Under the pieces are notes generated by a model. That model was not told the origin of the DNA. It saw only the letters and a program-made list of their open reading frames with translations, and searched no databases. A stretch of DNA of 64,000 nt from Thalassospira tepidiphila MCCC 1A03514 (GTDB lineage: Bacteria > Pseudomonadota > Alphaproteobacteria > Rhodospirillales > Thalassospiraceae). Numbering within the stretch: position 1 is the first letter of the stretch; each line of letters starts with the position of its first letter. Position numbers and translations under genes: made by a program. The stretch is taken from the NCBI RefSeq assembly GCF_001662875.1, contig NZ_JPVZ01000008.1:1-64000 (forward strand). The letters run 5' to 3'. This document shows, in pieces, positions 19,227 to 26,724 of the stretch.

Positions 19227-19568
19227 CTATGGCATGGCAAGAAGCGCACGCATGGCGTCCACTGTCTGCTCTGTTATCTCGTCGAGTTCCTGGATCTTGT
19301 CATCAAGCGCGGGATCGAAATCACCCTCGAAACGTTCAAACGCCAATGCAGCTTCTGCAAGTTCGGGCGCCGCCATGTTTCTGGCCATCCCCTTAATGGC
19401 GTGTCCGGACCGCTTGATACCATCAGGGTCCTTTGTCGTTGCGGCTTCAATCAGTCGGGCGCGCTCTTCGTCGTAGGACGCCGGGAGCAAATTCACCAGC
19501 AGCAATACCTGATCCTTGCCAAGGACCTGGCACAACTCTTCAAAACGGGCGTTATCAATCAATTCCAT
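19227..19568 (-). CDS. Single-domain histidine phosphotransfer (Hpt) protein, LuxU-like
   Basis: A 113-residue, all-helical cytoplasmic protein. The phosphorylation motif is HAIKGMA (HxxKG), in the usual place about halfway along. Hpt proteins pass phosphate between a hybrid kinase and a response regulator. Length and the N-terminal pattern (FEELCQVLGKDQVLLLVNLL) resemble LuxU and the Hpt domain of SypF. ATG 19568 has gagagg 8 bases upstream; the open frame reaches 19625 without a better start. The nearest response regulator is the LuxO/SypG-like protein 2.2 kb away, a plausible but unproven partner. The gene follows the PhyH gene on the same strand. Confidence 0.85.
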   Translation of the reverse strand: MELIDNARFEELCQVLGKDQVLLLVNLLPASYDEERARLIEAATTKDPDGIKRSGHAIKGMARNMAAPELAEAALAFERFEGDFDPALDDKIQELDEITEQTVDAMRALLAMP

Positions 19569-19655
19569 CGACAAACCTCTCTGTGCAGCCCATGGCAGTA
19601 TCACGTCTGGCACAACACCACTCAACCCGTACCAATGTCGGGGGCATTCCGGCTT

Positions 19656-20549
19656 TTACTGCATATGGTTAATCGTAGCACAGGCGTCCACAACGTCATT
19701 TGCCCATTTAAGGGTTTCGGCATCCATTGATTGCATATGACGGTATTTTTCAAACTGCTTGGCAATCAAGACCAGACGTTCCAGAAACACCGGCGGATGA
19801 TCAAGTCCCAACAATTGATCGGCAAGCGGATCAAAGGCGGCATTCTGAAATTCAAGTGACAGGCTGATCCTGGGTTCGCTGGCATACGAGCTTGCCCTTC
19901 CCCCCCAATGATAAAGATCCTGTCGCCAGCCCATTACCGCACCAGGCTTGGCCGGAAGGGCGCGAATATCTTGAAGGCGGACCTCCCCCGGTTCTGAAAC
20001 CGGTGCCGGGTAACCTTTCTCAAAATTGCGGGGCAAAACATGCATACAGCCATTCTCAGGCGTGGCATTGCTCAGCGGCACCCAAAGAGAAAGGCTGATC
20101 AGCATCTCATCGCCAATCGTACTTTCACCCTGATAATCGCGATGCGGTGGCCAGCCGCTTCCATCAGCATCGGGATCGACATGCCACGCCCAGAAGTGCG
20201 GCAAAAGCGCAATCCGATCGCCCAGAAAATGGGTCAGAAGCGGGCGTAACCGACGAAACACATCCCACGCTTCATCGTAAAGATATATCAGCGCGGGTGA
20301 CAGGCCATTGGCAACAAGCACTTCAATCCCGCGACGAAGCTTTTCAAGCTCTCCTGCCGGCAAAACATCGTGGATCAGGAAATATCCCTCGTCCCAAAAC
20401 CGTTCAGAAAGCGCGCCCCCGTCAAAACCACCTTTACCGGCGCCCATTTCTGCGACATCGGTGCCCGGACTTACACCGTTGGAAATTGATAGTTGCGGGT
20501 TAAGCTTCTGCCATACCTGAATGTTGGTGGCATTTTGGGCTGTGATCAT
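19656..20549 (-). CDS. Phytanoyl-CoA dioxygenase (PhyH) family protein
   Basis: A 297-residue Fe(II)/2-oxoglutarate oxygenase-like protein. The iron triad is visible as HRD (in PPHRDYQGE) and the distal histidine in LYHWGG, and an arginine (EPRISLSLEF) stands where 2-oxoglutarate is bound. The protein has a double-stranded beta-helix pattern and no signal peptide. The substrate cannot be told; family members hydroxylate lipids, amino acids or small metabolites. It lies upstream of the Hpt gene on the same strand with an 87-bp gap. Confidence 0.85.
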   Translation of the reverse strand: MITAQNATNIQVWQKLNPQLSISNGVSPGTDVAEMGAGKGGFDGGALSERFWDEGYFLIHDVLPAGELEKLRRGIEVLVANGLSPALIYLYDEAWDVFRRLRPLLTHFLGDRIALLPHFWAWHVDPDADGSGWPPHRDYQGESTIGDEMLISLSLWVPLSNATPENGCMHVLPRNFEKGYPAPVSEPGEVRLQDIRALPAKPGAVMGWRQDLYHWGGRASSYASEPRISLSLEFQNAAFDPLADQLLGLDHPPVFLERLVLIAKQFEKYRHMQSMDAETLKWANDVVDACATINHMQ

Positions 20550-20666
20550 GGGAAAATGTCCGGTATTGAGGATGGCCGGACGATACGCAGCACTCTCCGC
20601 GATGGCAAGCGCGGAAACTTAATCCAAACCACAGACAGTTCACTTTCGATCAGGCTTGGCCCCATC

Positions 20667-21767
20667 ATGACAAACAGCCATATCACGCCAAAGCAACAAC
20701 CGCCGATCAATCACGGTGGCGCAGTTGATCGTGCGGCAAGCCGATATGGCATCCCAACAAGCGACTGGTTGGATTTATCGACGGGTATCAACCCGATAGC
20801 CTACCCGGTTCCCGATATTGAAAACGCGCACTGGCAACGCCTGCCTCTCACCTCGGAGCTTGATGGACTGAAAGCGGCAGCCAAGCAGTATTACAACCTG
20901 CCGACGACGGATCATCTTGTTTGCGCCCCGGGCACACAGGCGCTGATCCAGATGATCCCGTTCTGGCTGAAAGACCGCATGGCAGATCGGACGACTAGAA
21001 TCGTCCATGTCATGGGCCCGACATACGGTGAACATGAACGGTGCTGGCGACGTGCCGGGTACCACTGCCAAAGCCACCAAACCGATCCGGCTGACAGGAT
21101 TGCCAAGGCCACGGATATTCTGAGCACTGCCGGGCCGGGATCAGTCGTTATCCTTGTCAATCCCAACAACCCTGACGGAGCCATGTTTGCCCCTGACGAT
21201 ATCTTCAAGCTGGGCAAACTTGCAGATGCACGCAGTTGCTGGCTTGTGGTCGATGAGGCCTTTATGGATTGCCAACCGGACCAATCGGTTTGTTCGCGCA
21301 TTGATCAATTGCAAAACACCATTGTGTTGCGTTCATTTGGCAAGTTTTTCGGCCTTGCCGGGGCGCGACTTGGCTGTGCCGCCATGGATCGCAACCTTGC
21401 AACAGATCTTGAAAGTCGCATTGGGCCATGGGCCATTCCCGGCCCGACGATGGTCGTTGGTGCGCAAGCTTTTTCCGATACGCACTGGCAGCAGCAAAGC
21501 CGAACACGTCTGACGGCAGATGCAGCGCGGCTTGATGATCTCATCACCAAGAACAGCAGACTGGCTCTATCAGGCGGCACCGATCTTTTCCGCTACTACG
21601 ACGGCGCGGATTGCGTTGCCTTGGCAGATCACCTTGGACACCGGGGCATTCTGGTCCGGCTATTTGATCATGATGCAAACAAGGTTCGGTTTGGCCTGCC
21701 CGGAGCTGATGCAGACTGGAAACGCCTTGAAGGCGCGATGGCAGATTGGCACAGCGCAAACCGGTAA
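20667..21767 (+). CDS. CobC/CobD-type PLP enzyme (threonine-phosphate decarboxylase of cobalamin synthesis)
   Basis: A 366-residue fold type I aminotransferase-like protein. The N-terminus NHGGAVDRAASRYGIP followed by WLDLSTGINP is typical of L-threonine-O-3-phosphate decarboxylase, which makes the aminopropanol phosphate linker of vitamin B12. The PLP lysine is in RSFGKFFGLAGARLG. Also present are the cofactor region APGTQALIQMIP and NPNNPDG. The start is ATG 20667; the frame is open 58 codons further, but that part is not family-like. No other cobalamin gene or cobalamin riboswitch is visible nearby. It converges on the LuxO-like gene, with 6 bp between stops. Confidence 0.85.
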   Translation: MTNSHITPKQQPPINHGGAVDRAASRYGIPTSDWLDLSTGINPIAYPVPDIENAHWQRLPLTSELDGLKAAAKQYYNLPTTDHLVCAPGTQALIQMIPFWLKDRMADRTTRIVHVMGPTYGEHERCWRRAGYHCQSHQTDPADRIAKATDILSTAGPGSVVILVNPNNPDGAMFAPDDIFKLGKLADARSCWLVVDEAFMDCQPDQSVCSRIDQLQNTIVLRSFGKFFGLAGARLGCAAMDRNLATDLESRIGPWAIPGPTMVVGAQAFSDTHWQQQSRTRLTADAARLDDLITKNSRLALSGGTDLFRYYDGADCVALADHLGHRGILVRLFDHDANKVRFGLPGADADWKRLEGAMADWHSANR

Positions 21768-21773
21768 AATGAC

Positions 21774-23384
21774 CTAAAGGCCACTTTCTTCCCAGGACTG
21801 CTTTTTACGATAGATTGTTGACGGGCTGACACCCAGGGCATCGGCTGCACGCGGGATGGACCCGCCACAACGCTCGATCGCCTCTTCGATTGCCTGTTTT
21901 TCAACCTGCCAAAGCGGCTTTATCTCGCCAAACCCCAGCCTTCCGGACCCGGATGCTGAGGGCGAAAATTCGGCTTGGTCTTCGCCACCGAAGTTGCCCG
22001 CAGCACCAGCACCAAGCAGTTGGTTGCTGCGCCCGGAATTATGGTTTTCGACAACCTTGCGCATTTGCCGGGCACCGGCAAGAAAGGCCAGTGCCTCCGG
22101 ATCACCGGCCCAATGACGTCCGGGACCGCCCGGCTCGTTTGAAACGACCGGATGGGGTGGCGGGGCTTCAATCGTCCCTGACCCGAACTGGTCACCGTCA
22201 GTGCCGCTATTGACCGGCCTTGGCACCATTGAAAGCGCCACCTCGGTCCCGTTATTGAGCACAACAATGTTACGGATGATATTTTGCAACTGGCGAATAT
22301 TGCCCGGCCAGGAATACCGTGCAAACAGGGCGGAAACTTCGGGACTGAACCGTTCGAAATCGCGGCCTTCCTCGCGCGTGAAGCGTTGCAGGTAGAAATT
22401 GGCAATTTGCAGGATATCGTTATCGCGATCACGCAGGGGCGGCATATGCAGCGGAATAACGTGCAAACGGTAATAAAGGTCTTCGCGGAACCGACCGGAA
22501 CGCACTTCTTCAAGTGGATCGCGGTTGGTCGCACAGACAAAGCGCACGTCAACTTTTTCTATCGAACTGCCGCCGACTTTCTGGAATGACCCGGTCTGGA
22601 TAAACCGCAGAAGCTTGGTCTGCAGGTCCAGGTCCATTTCGCAAATTTCATCCAGAAACAGCGTGCCGCCATCCGCACGATGTGCTGCCCCTTCGCGGTC
22701 GGAAACAGCACCGGTAAACGCCCCTTTGACGTGACCGAAAATCTCGCTTTCCATAAGATCTTTGGGAATGGCACCACAGTTCAGCGGAATGAACGGATCC
22801 TTTGCCCGTTCCGAACGACGATGGATTGCCTCGGCGGCGAGTTCCTTACCCGTACCGGACTCACCGGTGATAAAGACAGTCGCACGGCTGGGGGCAGCAT
22901 TTTCGATAATGCGATAGATATCACGCATGTTTTCCGACCCACCGATGATGTCGAAATACATCTCGTCGGCATCGGGACTTTCCAGATCAATATCCGGTGC
23001 AGTCTGAAGGGCGGGTGCACCTTTGATCGCCTTGGTCACGGTGTCGCGCAACTTGTCTGCGGTGAAGGGTTTTAACAGGAAATCCCACGCCCCTTCGCGC
23101 ATCGCCTCGACCGCGACATTGATCGATCCGTGGGCCGTGATAACAACAATTTTGCAATCCGGTGCGATTTGCGCGGCAGCGCGAAGAACCTCGCGCCCGT
23201 CCATATCGGGCAAAATAAGATCAAGAACAAGTACATCCGGTGGATCATGACGCAAACGTTCTATGGCGTTTGTGCCACTGACGACGTGATCAACAACATG
23301 ACCGTCGGCACGCAAGTAATCCTGATACACGCGCGCCAGCGACAGCGTATCTTCCACAATTACAATGCGTGCCTGCTCTGGCAT
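21774..23384 (-). CDS. LuxO/SypG-type sigma-54-dependent response regulator
   Basis: A 536-residue activator with receiver, AAA+ and Fis-type helix-turn-helix domains. In the receiver, the acidic pocket is E11-D12, the phospho-acceptor Asp55 (VLDLILPDMDG) and Lys105. The AAA+ domain has GESGTGKE (174-181) and the sigma-54 contact loop GAFTGA (221-226). Stretches such as DLDLQTKLLRFIQTGSFQKVG and VRFVCATNRDP closely match Vibrio LuxO and its paralogue SypG. The HTH is SIPRAADALGVSPSTIYRKK. The start is ATG 23384; the upstream extension begins with TTG. It is divergent from the STAS gene, which together with the next gene suggests a SypG-SypA-SypE-like module. Confidence 0.93.
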   Translation of the reverse strand: MPEQARIVIVEDTLSLARVYQDYLRADGHVVDHVVSGTNAIERLRHDPPDVLVLDLILPDMDGREVLRAAAQIAPDCKIVVITAHGSINVAVEAMREGAWDFLLKPFTADKLRDTVTKAIKGAPALQTAPDIDLESPDADEMYFDIIGGSENMRDIYRIIENAAPSRATVFITGESGTGKELAAEAIHRRSERAKDPFIPLNCGAIPKDLMESEIFGHVKGAFTGAVSDREGAAHRADGGTLFLDEICEMDLDLQTKLLRFIQTGSFQKVGGSSIEKVDVRFVCATNRDPLEEVRSGRFREDLYYRLHVIPLHMPPLRDRDNDILQIANFYLQRFTREEGRDFERFSPEVSALFARYSWPGNIRQLQNIIRNIVVLNNGTEVALSMVPRPVNSGTDGDQFGSGTIEAPPPHPVVSNEPGGPGRHWAGDPEALAFLAGARQMRKVVENHNSGRSNQLLGAGAAGNFGGEDQAEFSPSASGSGRLGFGEIKPLWQVEKQAIEEAIERCGGSIPRAADALGVSPSTIYRKKQSWEESGL

Positions 23385-23566
23385 TTTCTTGTTCGTATCC
23401 CGATATACCAATGTAGGTCAGCATACCGATAGTGTTGCTCATCTCACAACTACTAACATGTATTGCAGTCACTACCCAAACCATACACAATCAGATTAAC
23501 GTTAAGAAAAGCATAGTCTTGGCCGGGTTTCCGCCACTGGCCAAACGCTTCAAGGAGAGTCCAGAC

Positions 23567-23872
23567 TTGAATTACAAGACAGAATTCGCCAATGGAACAA
23601 CCACAGTCGAAGTGACCGGTCGCTTCACATTCGGCGATCATTCGAGCTTCCGCAAACTGATCGAAGAAGTTCGCGGACATGGCTCGTCCACGCTTGTTCT
23701 GGACATTTCCGGTGTCGATTTCATTGACTCTGCCGGTCTTGGCATGTTGCTGCTTGCACGCGACGAGGGCGAAAAATCCAACACAAACGTTATCCTGCGT
23801 GGCGCACAGGGACAGGTCAAGCGCATGCTTGAAGTTGCCCGCTTCGATACCTTGTTCCAGCTGGAAAACTAA
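23567..23872 (+). CDS. STAS-domain anti-sigma-factor antagonist-like protein (SypA-like)
   Basis: A 101-residue single STAS domain. The partner-switch serine is Ser55 in VDFIDSAGLGMLLLARD. Such proteins are phosphorylated by an RsbW-like kinase and dephosphorylated by a PP2C phosphatase, and bind their target only in one state. The start is TTG 23567, with aaggagag 7 bases upstream; the frame is open to 23432 but that part has no domain. The next gene starts 3 bp after its stop and encodes both the kinase and the phosphatase domains, so the two are certainly a unit. Size and serine position match V. fischeri SypA. Confidence 0.9.
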   Translation: MNYKTEFANGTTTVEVTGRFTFGDHSSFRKLIEEVRGHGSSTLVLDISGVDFIDSAGLGMLLLARDEGEKSNTNVILRGAQGQVKRMLEVARFDTLFQLEN

Positions 23873-23875
23873 TCA

Positions 23876-25936
23876 ATGCCTGTTGGCCGAGATTCACGTG
23901 CAAAGTACTTGGTTGCCGTGCCGCACTCCGTCGCGCAAGACGACCTGTCAAAGCTTGTCGCGGGGATAAACCTGTGGGACGCGACAGAAGCTGTTTCGGC
24001 CAAATACATATCAGGGCAATCGCCCGAGGATTTTTCCAGCCAACGGCGTTTTTCATTTTGTATTTTGCCTTCACAGGTCGGTCGCGACTGGCTTGGCAGC
24101 CTGATTCGTCTAAATTGCGACACCTTTGTTGAATGTTTCCCGGAACTCGACCTTGGCGACTTGGCACTGCTGGTCGGTAAGAAATCACTGCCAAAACATG
24201 ACCTGCTGGTCTGTCTTTCAACACGCAGCGCCTATCATTTGCCGGTGGCGCGCAAATTTGTGACCAGCCTTCGCCATCGCGGTCTGATTGGTGATGGCGT
24301 CGCGTCCTCGGTTGAAATGGCCGTGCAGGAAGCATTCGCCAACTCGCTCATACATGGCAATCTCGAACTTGCAACCGGCGGCCATCTGTCGATGGATCGC
24401 TTCAAGGAGCTCGGCGAAGAAACCGAACGCCGCCTCGCATCCGGCCACCATGGTGCCCGTGCGATTATCCTGACAGCGCGTCGGCGCAAAAATGGCCAAG
24501 TCGTGATTACCATCAATGATCAGGGCAACGGATTTTCACCGCCTGATGCAAACGCAACCGCCCCGATTTCGCGTAAGGACACGACCTTTGGCCGCGGCCT
24601 CCCCCTGATCAGAAGCCTCTGCCACTCTGTGAATTTCCTGCGGGATGGCCGCACGATCGAACTGACTTTTGATGACAGTCAAAGCACGACGGCGTTAGGC
24701 GACACGGCATTCCTCAATGATCTTGAAACACGCCTGACGACGTCGCCCGATGCACTGCGCATTGCGCAGAACGCAACCATCCTGATTGCCGACGACACCC
24801 TTTTGTCGCGTGAAATCATTGCGTCCTACCTTCGGGCTGACGGGTTTACCAATCTGGTTTTTGCCAAGGATGGCGAAGATGCGATTGCCCAGATCAAGGC
24901 GCATAATCCCGATCTGATCATTCTTGATATCATCATGCCGAAACTGGATGGTTATGCCGTGTGCAAGGCCGTCCGTGCTGATCCTGCCTTTGCGAAAACC
25001 CCGATCATCGCCCAAACCGCCCTTGAGGAGAACGAAGGGCGCACGCGCATTTTCGATGACGGGGCAACGGACCTTATTCTCAAACCCCTCAACAAGGCAG
25101 AACTGATCGCACGCACCAAGATCCATCTCGAAAACCGGCTGCTGGTGCAGCAACTTCAGGCCTATCAGGCACGCACCCAGTCGGAACTGGAACTTGCGCG
25201 CAACATGCAGGAAAACCTGAACCCGACACCGGAACACTATCGTGGGGTCGGCATGGATTACGGCATGCGGATCAGTGCGACATTCCAGATGTCGTCCGAG
25301 CTCGGCGGCGACATGTGGGGGCTGGTGCCAATTGATGCCCACCGACTTGGCGTTTATATCGTTGATTTCGCAGGTCACGGGCTTGGTGCCGCACTCAACA
25401 CCTTCCGCCTGCATTCCCTGATATGGTCCGAACAAGTCGACGATCAGACGCCGGATGTGTATTTGCAGCGGCTTAATCGTCATCTCAAGGGGCTTTTGCC
25501 AGTCGGGCAATATGCGACAATGCTGTATGGCATCGTTGATCGACAGAACAACACGTTCGCCTATGCCAGTGCTGCCTGCACGTCACCTGTTCTGGGCAAC
25601 ACTGCGACCGGCGAGGCACGCTATCTTGATGGTTCCGGGGTCCCACTTGGCGTTATCAGGGACGCCCGCTATGAAACCCGCGAAGTGCCGTTCGACAAGG
25701 ACAGTTTCCTGCTGCTTTACAGCGACGCACTAATCGAAACAACCTTGGACAATGGTCAGTTTCTCTGTGAGGCAGGCTTGCTCAAGATGTTGCAAGACAC
25801 CGTTCTGGAAGGCGGTCGTGACATTGACCTTGCCGCACAGATTGCCGATCAGTTCATGGACCGTGCACCGGCAAAGCTTGATGATGATTTCACGATCGTT
25901 TCCCTGCAAGCAGCCAATATCCCGTCTGCTGGCTAG
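23876..25936 (+). CDS. RsbW-like kinase, receiver and PP2C phosphatase fusion (SypE-like)
   Basis: A 686-residue soluble protein. Residues 125-265 are a GHKL/RsbW-type serine kinase, with N-box EAFANSLIHGN and G-box NDQGNGF. Residues 300-415 are a receiver with D306-D307, phospho-acceptor Asp351 and Lys403. Residues 450-678 are a SpoIIE/PP2C phosphatase, with metal residues in LGGDMWG (D479), VDFAGHG (D497), SDALIE (D617) and DDDFTIV. All catalytic motifs look intact, so it should both phosphorylate and dephosphorylate the STAS protein under control of the receiver. Residues 1-120 are unassigned. The order kinase-receiver-phosphatase is that of V. fischeri SypE and differs from HsbR/CrsR, where the receiver is first. 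Confidence 0.93.
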   Translation: MPVGRDSRAKYLVAVPHSVAQDDLSKLVAGINLWDATEAVSAKYISGQSPEDFSSQRRFSFCILPSQVGRDWLGSLIRLNCDTFVECFPELDLGDLALLVGKKSLPKHDLLVCLSTRSAYHLPVARKFVTSLRHRGLIGDGVASSVEMAVQEAFANSLIHGNLELATGGHLSMDRFKELGEETERRLASGHHGARAIILTARRRKNGQVVITINDQGNGFSPPDANATAPISRKDTTFGRGLPLIRSLCHSVNFLRDGRTIELTFDDSQSTTALGDTAFLNDLETRLTTSPDALRIAQNATILIADDTLLSREIIASYLRADGFTNLVFAKDGEDAIAQIKAHNPDLIILDIIMPKLDGYAVCKAVRADPAFAKTPIIAQTALEENEGRTRIFDDGATDLILKPLNKAELIARTKIHLENRLLVQQLQAYQARTQSELELARNMQENLNPTPEHYRGVGMDYGMRISATFQMSSELGGDMWGLVPIDAHRLGVYIVDFAGHGLGAALNTFRLHSLIWSEQVDDQTPDVYLQRLNRHLKGLLPVGQYATMLYGIVDRQNNTFAYASAACTSPVLGNTATGEARYLDGSGVPLGVIRDARYETREVPFDKDSFLLLYSDALIETTLDNGQFLCEAGLLKMLQDTVLEGGRDIDLAAQIADQFMDRAPAKLDDDFTIVSLQAANIPSAG

Positions 25937-25948
25937 AAACTTGCCGGA

Positions 25949-26560
25949 TCAGGAAGCGCGGCACCCACGACCGATGGTGGATCGGATCAGGTCGCCAAAC
26001 GGCTCGACATCACCCCAAATGACCTGTGTATGGTCAAATGTGGGTTGCGCTCGGGTCTCGCGGTCATCATGCGAAACGACATACATACGGCTTGCGACCA
26101 CGGTGCGTATCAGGTTGGCAAGCCCTTTGCGCGCACCGGCATGATCGGGTTCAGCGGCAAGAACAGCACCAAGTTGATCAAGTGCGCGCATCTTGTCCCG
26201 GCATCCCAGCAAATCAGCCGCAAGTACGCGCAACTCCCGCGCATCGGGGCGCAGGCTGATGGCGATTTCAAGATGTTCAAGCCCAAGATCACGGCGGCCG
26301 GTCTGGATATAGACCCTTGTAAGGCCCAGATGCGTCGCCCCATCAAGATCATCAATCAGCAACGCCCGGCCAAACGCATTCAGTGCAAGATCACAAAGAC
26401 CAAGATCAAGCAGAACATGGCCCAGCACACGAAGACGGGCGGGCTGATCGGGAAGGCTGTCGATCAGACCGCGCAGACGGGTGCGGATTTCCGGGGCGAG
26501 ATCGATATCGCCCGTAATTGCCATTGCGGATGTTTGCAAAATCTCTGTCTGCGACGACAT
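25949..26560 (-). CDS. Tetratricopeptide-repeat protein
   Basis: A 203-residue cytoplasmic protein with three to four TPR-like helical pairs across about residues 25-150 (for example LGHVLLDLGLCDLALNAFGR and the next repeat TGRRDLGLEHLEIAISLRP). The last 50 residues are not repeat-like. The start is ATG 26560; the frame is open to 26650. It lies downstream of the GGDEF-EAL gene on the same strand with a 164-bp gap, and its stop is 12 bp from that of the SypE-like gene on the other strand. Probably a protein-binding scaffold; partner unknown. Confidence 0.75.
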   Translation of the reverse strand: MSSQTEILQTSAMAITGDIDLAPEIRTRLRGLIDSLPDQPARLRVLGHVLLDLGLCDLALNAFGRALLIDDLDGATHLGLTRVYIQTGRRDLGLEHLEIAISLRPDARELRVLAADLLGCRDKMRALDQLGAVLAAEPDHAGARKGLANLIRTVVASRMYVVSHDDRETRAQPTFDHTQVIWGDVEPFGDLIRSTIGRGCRAS

Positions 26561-26724
26561 GGTCAACGGCCTCGTTCCCGCCAAAAATCGGGACCGGTGG
26601 TTGTGCCATTTCACAAAATACCGCTCCCGCTTTTGACAGAGTAGCGCCATCTGGTTGCAGGAAGATTAACCGAGTCGCAGCTTATCGCATCCAGGGGCCG
26701 GGGTTTTCGGCACTTGGCCCCACG

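Noticed and set aside
20550-20666. Cobalamin riboswitch before the CobC/CobD-type gene
   Set aside because: The gap to the divergent gene is under 120 bp and shows no B12-box-like sequence.
23385-23566. Sigma-54 promoter or Qrr-like small RNA between the LuxO/SypG-like gene and the STAS gene
   Set aside because: No TGGCAC-N5-TTGC match on either strand by eye, and no terminator hairpin for a small RNA.
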